This document shows positions 8,165-16,234 of a stretch of DNA of 26,461 bases, piece by piece. Under the pieces are notes generated by a model, which worked only from the letters and a program-made list of their open reading frames with translations, made no database searches and had not been told where the DNA came from. This stretch comes from JADGAU01 sp045047105 (GTDB taxonomy: Bacteria; Pseudomonadota; Gammaproteobacteria; GRL18): positions 1-26,461 of the forward strand of contig JASFYQ010000085.1 in assembly GCA_045047105.1 (NCBI GenBank), read 5' to 3'. How positions within the stretch are numbered: the stretch's first letter is position 1; every line of letters begins with the position of its first letter. A program made the translations under genes and the position numbers.

Positions 8165-8884
8165 TTAAGGTTTAGAGGTTTGCTTTAGTGATACCTTATG
8201 AATTAAATTGGTATTTATACGGTTTCCCGATACGCTATGATTATAGTTATTTAAAGTACTATTATAAAATTGCGTTTGATTTTTAAGAAAGAGCACTTTT
8301 TTATATTCTGGTAGATTTTGAGATAATCCTTTTGATACAACCATTACGGGAGTATTTTTAATTAGAGAGGAATCAATTGTTCTTTGCATCTGTGTTTTTT
8401 GTATCTGTGTTTTTTGTGCAACAATAGTTTTGTTATTATTATAGTTATCATCCTGCATATTAATAAGATTAAATATTACCAGAGCAAGAGAAGCAGCGAA
8501 TGCAGAAGCCGTAGCTAATATTTTAAAAGGGGCAAAAAAATCAGCATTAGAAGTCATTTTAGGTTTAATCAAAGAGCTGGGGATATTTATATCTCCACTT
8601 GAGTCTTTGGGATCATTTGTAGTATAGGCTGGTTCATCAGCAATTTGTTTTGCGACCTGAGCTGAAATATCCTTTAGTTCAAAAATTGAGTTGGAATCAT
8701 TTTGTTCTTCGAGCATATTAGATGAAAGCAGATGCGTATTATGCCATTCATTACGAAGCTGTTGTGCCTCAGAAGAATCTTGCAGCAACTGATCAATTAA
8801 CTGTTCTAGCTCTTCTTGTTCCAGTTGATTATCAAGACAACAACTAATTTGCTCTCTGTTAATATCTATTTTAGTTTTATCCAT
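8165..8884 (-). CDS. rseA: Anti-sigma-E factor RseA
   Basis: RseA is the inner-membrane anti-sigma factor that holds RpoE until proteolysis releases it. From the ATG at 8884 the N-terminal part has the RpoE-binding helices (REQISCCLDNQLEQEELEQLIDQL in two segments, then EWHNTHLLSSNML). One membrane helix lies at about residues 120-142 (ILATASAFAASLALVIFNLI), and about 95 periplasmic residues follow. An upstream ATG at 8947 overlaps rpoE but adds 21 residues not expected in the family, so 8884 was chosen. The periplasmic part contains a duplicated KTQ(I/M)Q segment from a 15-base tandem repeat. The usual next gene, rseB, is absent here. Confidence 0.87.
   Translation of the reverse strand: MDKTKIDINREQISCCLDNQLEQEELEQLIDQLLQDSSEAQQLRNEWHNTHLLSSNMLEEQNDSNSIFELKDISAQVAKQIADEPAYTTNDPKDSSGDINIPSSLIKPKMTSNADFFAPFKILATASAFAASLALVIFNLINMQDDNYNNNKTIVAQKTQIQKTQMQRTIDSSLIKNTPVMVVSKGLSQNLPEYKKVLFLKNQTQFYNSTLNNYNHSVSGNRINTNLIHKVSLKQTSKP
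8388..8417. repeat. 15-base perfect tandem duplication inside rseA
   Basis: ATCTGTGTTTTTTGT occurs twice in direct succession (8388-8402 and 8403-8417). Being a multiple of three it keeps the frame and encodes two KTQ(I/M)Q-like units just outside the membrane helix of RseA. It is a likely replication-slippage site. Confidence 0.85.
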
Positions 8885-8924
8885 CACTTGTCTCAGTAGG
8901 CCTTTACAGCTTTTCGTATCGCTT

Positions 8925-9518
8925 TTATAACAAAGGTTTAATGTCATCCATTAATAGTTGTCTAGCACGGAAGATTCGAGAACGTACAGTACCAACGGGA
9001 CAGTTCATCTTTGCTGCAATTTGTTCGTAATTAAGACCTTCATTTTCTCTTAGGTTAATCGTTTGCTTTAGCTCTTTTGGTAAATTACCCATACTTACTT
9101 GTATTCTTTCATACAATTGCTCATGGGTTAATAATATATCTGGAGATGTTTGATCCTCTAATTTTCCACTCTTATCTATATGATGCGCTTCACTATAATC
9201 AATATCTTGTCTAGGAGGTCTACGGTCCCTTGCGGTTAAATAATTCTTTGCCGTATTGATGGCAATACGATATAACCAACTATAAAAAGCACTATCTCCT
9301 TTAAAATCAGGCAAGCTTCTATACGCCTTGATAAAGCTTTCTTGAACCACATCATACACTTCATCACGATCTTTAATATAAGAAAACAGGACTTTTGCAA
9401 GTCTATGCTGATATTTTAGTACTAACAAATCAAAGGCTTTTTTATCGCCCTGCACAACTCTGTTAACTAAAGCCAAATCAACTGAAGCGTCTTGTGATTG
9501 TTTGTTGTTCTCTCCCAT
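8925..9518 (-). CDS. rpoE: RNA polymerase sigma-E factor
   Basis: This is a 197-residue group IV (ECF) sigma factor controlling the envelope-stress response. Region 2 is at about residues 25-95 (DLLVLKYQHRLAKVLFSYIKDRDEVYDVVQESFIKAYRSLPDF, then FYSWLYRIAINTAKNYL, each seen as short conserved blocks). Region 4 is at about 130-190, with LRENEGLNYEQIAA and CPVGTVRSRIFRARQLL. Length and motifs match RpoE/AlgU. It is divergent from nadB, as in many gammaproteobacteria. A sigma-E type promoter lies just upstream, implying autoregulation. The ribosome-binding site is weak and the predicted leader is very short. Confidence 0.96.
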   Translation of the reverse strand: MGENNKQSQDASVDLALVNRVVQGDKKAFDLLVLKYQHRLAKVLFSYIKDRDEVYDVVQESFIKAYRSLPDFKGDSAFYSWLYRIAINTAKNYLTARDRRPPRQDIDYSEAHHIDKSGKLEDQTSPDILLTHEQLYERIQVSMGNLPKELKQTINLRENEGLNYEQIAAKMNCPVGTVRSRIFRARQLLMDDIKPLL

Positions 9519-9540
9519 AAATGTTCTGTTCTACAAGGTT

Positions 9541-9567
9541 ATTGACAAAGTTTAAATTAAAAAGTTC
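9541..9567 (-). promoter_or_regulatory. Sigma-E type promoter in front of rpoE
   Basis: On the minus strand GAACTT (9562-9567) is followed by 15 bases and then GTCAAT (9541-9546). This fits the sigma-E consensus GGAACTT-N15/16-GTCnnA. Transcription would begin near 9533, about 15 bases before the rpoE start. It supports positive autoregulation of rpoE, the rule in this family. Confidence 0.7.
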
Positions 9568-9809
9568 ATATATTATATAGAAAAACTTATAAAAAGATCT
9601 CCAACAATATATTAATCTATATATTTTTTATTTCTTATCTATTTAGCTATTATTTGTTTACTATAATTTTTATATAATATCACAATAGCAATATAGAAAA
9701 GCCCCCTTTACTCTTGTAAACTCATAACATCTGGACAATATATGTTTAGGCTTTAATTATATAAAAAACATAACTTCAAGATAGACACTAACTACAATAG
9801 CATAAAATC

Positions 9810-11459
9810 ATGACACAATCTCATTACTTTGATGTACTTATTCTTGGTTCAGGAGCAGCAGGACTTTCTCTTGCCCTAAAGCTTGCAGATAAATGTAAGG
9901 TCGGACTTTTATCAAAAACAGCCCTACAAGGCGGGTCCACCTTATATGCACAGGGTGGAATTGCTGCGGTGTTAGATAAAAAACATGATTCTATCCAACA
10001 GCATATTCAAGATACCTTAAATGCAGGTGCAGATTTATGCCATTATGATGTGGTAAAACATTGTGTTGAACAGGGCAGTAAAGAAATTAACTGGTTAATA
10101 GGTCATGCTGTACATTTTACTCACAAAAATAATAGCAGCGAATATCACCTTACTAAAGAAGGTGGGCATTCCCAACGACGTGTTATACATTCTGCAGATG
10201 CAACCGGAAAAGCCCTTTCTGTTACCCTTATAGAAAAAACACTTGCCCACCCTAATATTCAGGTTTTTGAAAACCACCTGGCAATTGATCTTATTGTTAA
10301 TAATAAAAGGAAAAAAAACACCTCGAAACAAGGCTTAAAAACAAGTTGTCATGGGATTTATGTGCTGAATAAAGAAACCGATAAAATCGAAAGTTTTAAA
10401 GCACGTTTTACTGCTTTAGCTACTGGTGGTGCAAGCAAGGTTTATCTATATACCAGTAATCCAGATACTTCCACAGGTGATGGCATTGCAATGGCATGGC
10501 GCGCAGGTTGTAGAGTGGCTAATATGGAGTTTAACCAATTCCACCCTACCTGTTTATATCATTCCAAAGCTAAGTCCTTTTTAATTTCAGAAGCACTCCG
10601 AGGTGAAGGTGCAAAATTACGTTTGCTCAATGGCCAGTCTTTTATGCATAAATTTGATCCCAGAGAAGAATTAGCCCCTAGAGATATAGTTGCCAAAGCG
10701 ATAGATTATGAAATGAAACGCACCGGTTCAGAATATATTCATCTGGATATAAGCCATAAACCAGCTGATTTTATAATTAAACATTTCCCCAATATTTATA
10801 AGCGTTGCTTAGGATTTGGTATTGATATTACTCGCGAACCCATACCAGTTGTGCCCGCAGCTCATTACACCTGTGGCGGAGTTAAAACCAATATTCATGC
10901 CCAAACAGATATTGAGCAACTTTATGCCATTGGAGAAACCGCTTTTACTGGTGTACATGGAGCAAACCGTATGGCCAGTAATTCATTATTAGAATGTATT
11001 GTTTTTGCACAATCAGCGGCAGATGATATTTTATCCAAATTATCCACTTCAATTCCTATTACAGAAGTAGATGATTGGGATGAAAGTCGTGTTACCCGTT
11101 CAGAAGAAGCGGTATTAGTAAGCCATAACTGGGATGAATTACGCCGGGTTATGTGGAACTATGTTGGAATTGTTAGAAGTAATAAACGCCTTCTTCAGGC
11201 CAAACAACGTATTGATATGCTATCACGTGAAATTAATGACTATTATCATCAATACAAAATAAATAATGATTTAATTGAGCTCAGAAATCTGGTATTAATT
11301 GCTGATTTAATTATTCAAAGTGCTATGTTACGAAAGGAAAGCAGAGGTTTACACTACACTTCTGATTATCCTCACAGGGATGATCAGCTATTTAAAACCG
11401 ATACTATATTAACTCCTGACAGAGCTAATAATCACCTCCAAACTACAATCTCCTCTTAA
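9810..11459 (+). CDS. nadB: L-aspartate oxidase NadB
   Basis: This flavoprotein oxidises L-aspartate to iminoaspartate, the first step of de novo NAD synthesis. The 549-residue sequence has the FAD dinucleotide motif ILGSGAAGLSLAL (residues ~10-22), the active-site region TLYAQGGIAAVLD (~44-56), FNQFHPTCLYH (~244), EALRGEGAKLRL (~260), HYTCGGVKTN (~352), and the second flavin-binding region FTGVHGANRMASNSLLECIVF (~375-395, seen as two blocks). A helical C-terminal domain closes the protein. Length is typical (E. coli about 540). It is divergent from rpoE with a 291-base gap. A rubredoxin gene starts 15 bases after its stop, suggesting one transcript. No nadA or nadC is in view. Confidence 0.97.
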   Translation: MTQSHYFDVLILGSGAAGLSLALKLADKCKVGLLSKTALQGGSTLYAQGGIAAVLDKKHDSIQQHIQDTLNAGADLCHYDVVKHCVEQGSKEINWLIGHAVHFTHKNNSSEYHLTKEGGHSQRRVIHSADATGKALSVTLIEKTLAHPNIQVFENHLAIDLIVNNKRKKNTSKQGLKTSCHGIYVLNKETDKIESFKARFTALATGGASKVYLYTSNPDTSTGDGIAMAWRAGCRVANMEFNQFHPTCLYHSKAKSFLISEALRGEGAKLRLLNGQSFMHKFDPREELAPRDIVAKAIDYEMKRTGSEYIHLDISHKPADFIIKHFPNIYKRCLGFGIDITREPIPVVPAAHYTCGGVKTNIHAQTDIEQLYAIGETAFTGVHGANRMASNSLLECIVFAQSAADDILSKLSTSIPITEVDDWDESRVTRSEEAVLVSHNWDELRRVMWNYVGIVRSNKRLLQAKQRIDMLSREINDYYHQYKINNDLIELRNLVLIADLIIQSAMLRKESRGLHYTSDYPHRDDQLFKTDTILTPDRANNHLQTTISS

Positions 11460-11474
11460 AGGTAAATAAAAACT

Positions 11475-11636
11475 ATGAAAAAATGGCGTTGTTTACTGTG
11501 CAACTATGTTTACGATGAAACAAAGGGAAATCCAGATAAAGGTATACCAGCTGGAACACGTTGGCAAAATGTACCAAGTAGCTGGGTTTGTCCTAGTTGT
11601 GGAGCAACAAAGGCCGACTTTATTTTAGTTAAATAG
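11475..11636 (+). CDS. Rubredoxin
   Basis: This short 53-residue gene starts MKKWRCLLCNYVYDETKG and contains both metal-binding knuckles: CLLC (residues 6-9) and CPSC (39-42), each followed by the expected aromatic or glycine residues, with the DKGIPAGT loop between them. The four cysteines bind one iron, making a small one-electron carrier. Length matches the standard ~53-residue rubredoxins. It follows nadB by 15 bases, so it is probably co-transcribed. Its electron partner here is unknown; alkane hydroxylases, superoxide reductases and flavodiiron proteins are typical partners in other bacteria. Confidence 0.95.
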   Translation: MKKWRCLLCNYVYDETKGNPDKGIPAGTRWQNVPSSWVCPSCGATKADFILVK

Positions 11637-11664
11637 CGATAACTAACTAAAGCTAACTACACAG

Positions 11665-12891
11665 CTAATTAGAACTAGAAAGAACCAAAGTTAAGCGTTG
11701 ATACTCTTTTTCCATGGCAATATTTTGCAGAGGGACTATCTCTGGCAACTGCATTTTGCTCATTTTTAATAGGGAAAAACGGCTGTTTTTTATTAGCTTT
11801 AATAAATCAAAACTCAATTGCACCGTATCATAGGTATTTTCAGCCAATAGTAAGTCCTTATTAGCAATAATATTTGCCTGTTTCACTTTTGCTTGCTGCT
11901 GTTGTAAATGCCCCAAATATAATTGTGCTGTTTTTATGGTTAAACTTTGTGCATTCAGGTTATGCTGATAAATAAGTTTTCTACTGGTATCTGCAGATTC
12001 TGCCAAACTACTTGTATGCAGCTGCATTTCTTTGGTTTTATTAACAATATTATCAATTCCAGGCAGGTATTTATTAGCAATCATGAATAGGTAGTTATCT
12101 TGCACATAAACAATCATCTTTGATAAGACCACGTACATGGCATAATATTTTTTACTGGCGACCAGATCATCACTACTACTTTGCATCAACTTTTCTAATT
12201 GTATGGTTATCTGTTTTACTGCATCAAAAACTATAACCATTTGTACAATATCACCAGCATCTACTCTTGCTAGTAATAAATTAAGCTGCTCAGAATTTAG
12301 CGCTAAGCCCGAATCTTTTAAAGACATGCGCATTTCTTTTTTTATAGATTTTTCTTGCTGCTGCAATTGTATAGTTTGTTCTGATAACTCTTTAAGAGCA
12401 AGCTCTAATTGAGCTTGTTGCTCAATTGAAGCAATAATAAATAACTCACGTTTCCGGGTGATTTGCTCTTGTAAATCCCTTTTTAGCAGCTGTATTTGTT
12501 GCTGCTTATTCCAGCAGGATTGCGATAGCGTATCAGCTAATAATAATTGTATGGTTTCATCTAATAAGGTATTAAATTCAAGAGTAAGTGATTTTTGATT
12601 ATCCCCAAACCAATTAAAACTAGGGGCCTGCTTAATTTGTTGTAATTTTTTACCCGCAATGTCCAGCTGGCCCAGAAGTTTTTCCCATTTCCCTGCTAAT
12701 TTTGAGTTCAAAACCTGCTCTGAGCAAACACTGGTTTTGGAATCAGGAAAATAATGCTGATAATATTCCAGAGTCGAACCTTTTGCTTTTTCCCAACTCT
12801 GATTCATGGTATCTTTCCAATCTGCAAAAATAGCACTGGAAAAAATTAGTAATACAAAAAAAATTACATAGATTAGTTTTTTCATACACAC
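11665..12891 (-). CDS. Secreted helical (coiled-coil) protein of unknown function
   Basis: I do not recognise a family. The 408-residue product begins with a signal peptide (MKKLIYVIFFVLLIFSSAIFA, then DWKD), so the mature protein should be periplasmic or exported. The rest is almost entirely alpha-helical and rich in Gln, Lys, Leu and Glu. Long stretches look like coiled coil (around residues 130-200 and 320-345), and there is one Cys pair candidate (C57 and C125 regions: TSVCSEQ, QSCWNKQ). No membrane segment is seen after the signal. The translation can start at the first ATG or two codons later. It is divergent from the HupE/UreJ-like gene with only 36 bases between start codons, suggesting shared regulation and perhaps a shared process. 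Confidence 0.75.
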   Translation of the reverse strand: MCMKKLIYVIFFVLLIFSSAIFADWKDTMNQSWEKAKGSTLEYYQHYFPDSKTSVCSEQVLNSKLAGKWEKLLGQLDIAGKKLQQIKQAPSFNWFGDNQKSLTLEFNTLLDETIQLLLADTLSQSCWNKQQQIQLLKRDLQEQITRKRELFIIASIEQQAQLELALKELSEQTIQLQQQEKSIKKEMRMSLKDSGLALNSEQLNLLLARVDAGDIVQMVIVFDAVKQITIQLEKLMQSSSDDLVASKKYYAMYVVLSKMIVYVQDNYLFMIANKYLPGIDNIVNKTKEMQLHTSSLAESADTSRKLIYQHNLNAQSLTIKTAQLYLGHLQQQQAKVKQANIIANKDLLLAENTYDTVQLSFDLLKLIKNSRFSLLKMSKMQLPEIVPLQNIAMEKEYQRLTLVLSSSN

Positions 12892-12927
12892 AAATATAAG
12901 TACAAAGTAATAAGAATTAAATAGCCA

Positions 12928-14103
12928 ATGCCAATTAAATCCCCCTTTTTAATAATTGTTTTTATTCTTCACCTGATAATACCAGCTATAAGCTTTGCAG
13001 ATGTTGTTAAACCAGCGCTGGTTGAAATTAGTGTTTATACCGATGAAAGCTTAAAAATAGAAATTCGCACCAGTATCGAGGGCTTGTTAACAGGAATTAA
13101 TAGCCGATATAAAAATACCAAGGACTCCCCTAATGCACAGGCCTATGATGAGTTAAGGGTTTTACCTGCCAAACAGTTAAGGGAAAAGTTTATTTTTTTT
13201 GAAGAGCAGTTTTTAGCTTTAATCAGAATTAAAACCGATAGCTCCCCTCTGTCCTTAAAAATTGAAAAAATAGATATTCCTCTACCCGGTTATACCAAAG
13301 TACCACGTACAAGTATTATTACAGTAACGGGAAATATCCCTCGCAACAGTAAAAACCTGAGTTGGTATTATCCTGAAATTTTTGGCGATAATGCAGTGCG
13401 GGTACGTCAGATTGATAAAGAAAATGAAAAGTGGTACTGGTCACAATGGCAATGGCTTAGAGCGGATAAAGCCAGTAAACCTTTTTCTTTAACAGAAATA
13501 TTTACCCGCATTCCATTAACTGAAGTTATTAGTGATTATATTATTTCTGGCTTTGAACATATTGTACCTAAAGGCCTGGATCATATTTTATTTATCCTTG
13601 GTATTTTTTTATTTTCTACCAGACTAAACCCTCTGCTCTGGCAAGTAACTATGTTTACTATTGCTCATACCATTACTCTGGGTTTATCCATGAATGGTTT
13701 AGTTTCCGTACCTGCAGCAATTGTTGAACCTTTAATCGCAATTTCTATTGCATATATTGGTTTTGAAAATGTATTTACCCATACCTTACATCGGTATCGT
13801 TTATTAATTGTATTTTTCTTTGGTTTATTGCATGGTTTAGGATTTGCCAGTGTTTTAGCTGAATTTGGTATGCCAGAGAATGACTTTATAACCGCATTGA
13901 TAAGCTTTAATATTGGTGTAGAACTGGGACAACTCACCGTTATAGCAGTCGCTTATTTACTCTTAAGGCACTGGTTTAAAGACAAACAGAACTACCAAAA
14001 ATGGGTTATAATCCCCTTTTCACTGAGCATCGGCTTAATAGGACTTTACTGGGCATACGATCGCTTTGACTTTCAAATATTAAAAAGTTATTTGCCATTT
14101 TGA
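12928..14103 (+). CDS. HupE/UreJ-like membrane protein
   Basis: The 391-residue protein has an N-terminal signal/membrane segment (residues ~7-25) and a ~180-residue periplasmic domain with Tyr/Trp-rich strands (LSWYYPEIFGD). A C-terminal bundle of about six to seven membrane helices starts near residue 205. The bundle carries the HupE/UreJ_2 signatures: a GFEHIVPKGLDHILFILG entry with paired His/Asp residues, FTIAHTITLGLS, VEPLIAISIAYIGFEN, LLHGLGFAS and FNIGVELGQL. HupE/UreJ proteins are linked to nickel or cobalt uptake; members with the large periplasmic domain are mostly uncharacterised, so metal transport is an inference. No nickel enzyme gene is nearby. It is divergent from the secreted helical protein gene. 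Confidence 0.82.
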   Translation: MPIKSPFLIIVFILHLIIPAISFADVVKPALVEISVYTDESLKIEIRTSIEGLLTGINSRYKNTKDSPNAQAYDELRVLPAKQLREKFIFFEEQFLALIRIKTDSSPLSLKIEKIDIPLPGYTKVPRTSIITVTGNIPRNSKNLSWYYPEIFGDNAVRVRQIDKENEKWYWSQWQWLRADKASKPFSLTEIFTRIPLTEVISDYIISGFEHIVPKGLDHILFILGIFLFSTRLNPLLWQVTMFTIAHTITLGLSMNGLVSVPAAIVEPLIAISIAYIGFENVFTHTLHRYRLLIVFFFGLLHGLGFASVLAEFGMPENDFITALISFNIGVELGQLTVIAVAYLLLRHWFKDKQNYQKWVIIPFSLSIGLIGLYWAYDRFDFQILKSYLPF

Positions 14104-14153
14104 TAGTTTTACAAATGGCTACTACTATTTTTACTCTAGTTTTGAGGTATTAA

Positions 14154-14999
14154 ATGAAGTTTACTGTTGATGAATTTCGTAATTGGAAAAATAAACGTGT
14201 CACCTTATTAGGCATGTCAGGTGTTGGAAAAACTTATCTATCAACCCTGCTGAGAAGTTCAGACTGGTTTCATTATTCGGGTGATTATCGTATAGGTACG
14301 CGCTATTTAGATGAAACTATTATAGACATGATTAAAAAACAGGCGATGCAAGTAGCTTTTTTAAAAGAACTCTTGCGTAATGATTGGATTTCTATTCGAA
14401 ATAATATCAAAGTTCACGATCTTGGCCCAGTATTAAGCTTTGTTGGTAAATTAGGAGACCCTGATAAGGGTGGAGTTGAACTCGAAGATTTTATAAAACG
14501 ACAGGCCCTGTATCGTCAGGCAGAAATTTCCGCTATGCTAGATGTACCTGATTTTATCGAAAAAGGTAAAAATATATATGGTTACAAACATTTTGTTAAT
14601 GATGTAGGGGGCAGTTTGTGTGAGCTGGATGAACCAGGAATAATTGATTTATTAGCTCAACACACTTTAATCTTATATATTCAGGTAACCGATAGCGCCG
14701 AAGAAAACAAGTTAATTAAACGCTCTCAAAGTGCTCCTAAACCACTCTATTATCGCGCCGAATTTTTACAGCAACAACTTGCTATTTATCTTCAGGAACA
14801 TAACTTGCAATATGCAGCGCAAATGGATCCTGATGATTTTACCCGCTGGATTTTTCCACGTTTATTTCACTCACGCATTCCACGTTATCAGGATATTGCC
14901 GAGCCTTATGGTTATACTGTCACCTCTGAAGAAGTAGCACAGGTTAAAAATGAGTCTGATTTTATCCAATTATTAGAAACTGCCATTCAAAGAAGCTAA
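14154..14999 (+). CDS. P-loop ATPase of unknown role next to metA
   Basis: The 281-residue cytosolic protein has a clear Walker A motif GMSGVGKT at residues 20-27. A short HDLGP/DVGGSLCELDEPG region follows further on, where the acidic residues of a Walker B/switch-like element may lie. There is no transmembrane or regulatory domain. The function is unknown; a kinase-like or GTPase-like fold is possible. It lies 26 bases before metA on the same strand and is probably co-transcribed with it. It is 50 bases after the HupE/UreJ-like gene. Confidence 0.7.
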   Translation: MKFTVDEFRNWKNKRVTLLGMSGVGKTYLSTLLRSSDWFHYSGDYRIGTRYLDETIIDMIKKQAMQVAFLKELLRNDWISIRNNIKVHDLGPVLSFVGKLGDPDKGGVELEDFIKRQALYRQAEISAMLDVPDFIEKGKNIYGYKHFVNDVGGSLCELDEPGIIDLLAQHTLILYIQVTDSAEENKLIKRSQSAPKPLYYRAEFLQQQLAIYLQEHNLQYAAQMDPDDFTRWIFPRLFHSRIPRYQDIAEPYGYTVTSEEVAQVKNESDFIQLLETAIQRS

Positions 15000-15025
15000 T
15001 TTAATAAACAGCAGAAGGATCAACC

Positions 15026-16156
15026 ATGCCATTAGTATCACATAATCAATTACCCTCTTTTAAACGATTAGAAGAAGAAGGAATTAAGGTTCTTGATCGC
15101 GGTTTTGCTCAGCACCAGGATATTCGTGAGTTACATATCGGCTTGTTAAATATTATGCCTGATTCTGCTTTAGCTGCAACCGAGAGACAATTTTTTCGTC
15201 TTATTGGAGAGAGCAATCCTATTGCCCAGTTTTATATTCACCCCTTTACTCTGGATGAATTGCCTCGTGGTAGCAAGGCCAAGCAACATATAGATAAGTA
15301 TTATGAGAGCTTTGAACAAATCAAACAACAGGGACTGGATGGTTTAATTGTTACTGGAGCAAATGTTTCAGGTAATGAATTATCTCAACAGCCTTTTTGG
15401 CAACCCTTAATTGAGGTGTTTGAATGGGCTCATGAAAATGTGGTATCTACATTATGTTCTTGTTTAGCGACACATGCTGTTTTAGAGTTTCGCTATAAAC
15501 AAAAAAGACAATTGCAGACTGAAAAGGTATGGGGTGTATACCCACATCAACTATTAGATAAATCCCACCCGTTAATTCGTAATATTAATACCCGCTTTGA
15601 TGTACCACATTCACGTTGGAATGCAGTTAATGAGCAACAATTTATACAAAGTGGACTGCGCATTCTGGCCAAAAGTAATACAAATAATCAAAATCATATC
15701 CATCTGGCAACAAGTAAAGATGGCATTAGAACCGTTTTTTTCCAGGGGCATCCCGAATATGATGCTATTTCATTATTAAAAGAATATAAGCGTGAGGTAT
15801 TACACTACTTAAAAACAAATAGCTTAGTTACTGATAGAAGAAAAATTGATACAGCAAAGAAAAAAGTTTTAAAAAATAATTATCCTCCTTTTCCAGATAA
15901 TTATTTTAATTCATTTCAAAAATCAATTTTAAATGAATACCAATTCAGATCTATAAATGCATTAGCAGAACGGCAGGATATTCCAGAATTTCCAGAACAA
16001 TTATTAATATCCAGTTTAGACAATACCTGGCATGATACCGCTGATGAAGTGATTAGTAATTGGATGGGAATTATTTACCAGCTTACCCATAAAGATAGAG
16101 ATAAATTATTTATGGATGGGATAGATCCTGAGGATCCATTGGATTTGAATAAATAG
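15026..16156 (+). CDS. metA: Homoserine O-succinyl/acetyltransferase, MetA family
   Basis: MetA acylates homoserine at the start of methionine synthesis. The 376-residue protein has the family start (IGLLNIMPDSALAATERQF, residues ~39-56), the oxyanion region VTGANVSGNELS and the nucleophile segment STLCSCLATHA. C146 in that segment aligns with E. coli C142. The catalytic pair H242/E244 is in FFQGHPEYD. It is longer than the ~310-residue E. coli enzyme because of a C-terminal extension. AGAAGGA eight bases before the ATG supports the start. The acyl donor (succinyl- or acetyl-CoA) cannot be decided by inspection. The gene ends at a strong hairpin shared with the convergent peroxiredoxin gene. 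Confidence 0.93.
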   Translation: MPLVSHNQLPSFKRLEEEGIKVLDRGFAQHQDIRELHIGLLNIMPDSALAATERQFFRLIGESNPIAQFYIHPFTLDELPRGSKAKQHIDKYYESFEQIKQQGLDGLIVTGANVSGNELSQQPFWQPLIEVFEWAHENVVSTLCSCLATHAVLEFRYKQKRQLQTEKVWGVYPHQLLDKSHPLIRNINTRFDVPHSRWNAVNEQQFIQSGLRILAKSNTNNQNHIHLATSKDGIRTVFFQGHPEYDAISLLKEYKREVLHYLKTNSLVTDRRKIDTAKKKVLKNNYPPFPDNYFNSFQKSILNEYQFRSINALAERQDIPEFPEQLLISSLDNTWHDTADEVISNWMGIIYQLTHKDRDKLFMDGIDPEDPLDLNK

Positions 16157-16164
16157 AATGAAAG

Positions 16165-16212
16165 TTTTGGCGAAAGTTTGAGAATTAGTAAATTAACAAA
16201 CTTTCACCAAAA
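16165..16212. terminator. Intrinsic-terminator-like hairpin between metA and the peroxiredoxin gene
   Basis: TTTTGGCGAAAGTTTG (16165-16180) pairs with CAAACTTTCACCAAAA (16197-16212) over 16 bases with a single G/T wobble and a 16-base loop. The T/A runs at both stem ends make it usable in both directions, as expected between convergent genes. Confidence 0.75.
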
Positions 16213-16234
16213 TAAGTTATAAAGTATAACTTAT
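16212..16234. terminator. Second inverted repeat overlapping the peroxiredoxin stop codon
   Basis: ATAAGTTATA-AAG-TATAACTTAT is a perfect 10-base-pair hairpin that includes the last codons and stop of the peroxiredoxin gene. It directly abuts the previous hairpin. It could be a secondary terminator or a 3' end stabiliser for either transcript. Confidence 0.45.

Noticed and set aside
8885..8947. Upstream ATG at 8947 as the rseA start
   Set aside because: It would add 21 residues read from the rpoE 3' end that do not fit the RseA family start; the ATG at 8884 gives the expected N-terminus.
11637..11664. Possible terminator between rubredoxin and the convergent secreted-protein gene
   Set aside because: Only short AGCT/AGCT and CTAATTAG pairings with bulges are present, and no T-run follows.
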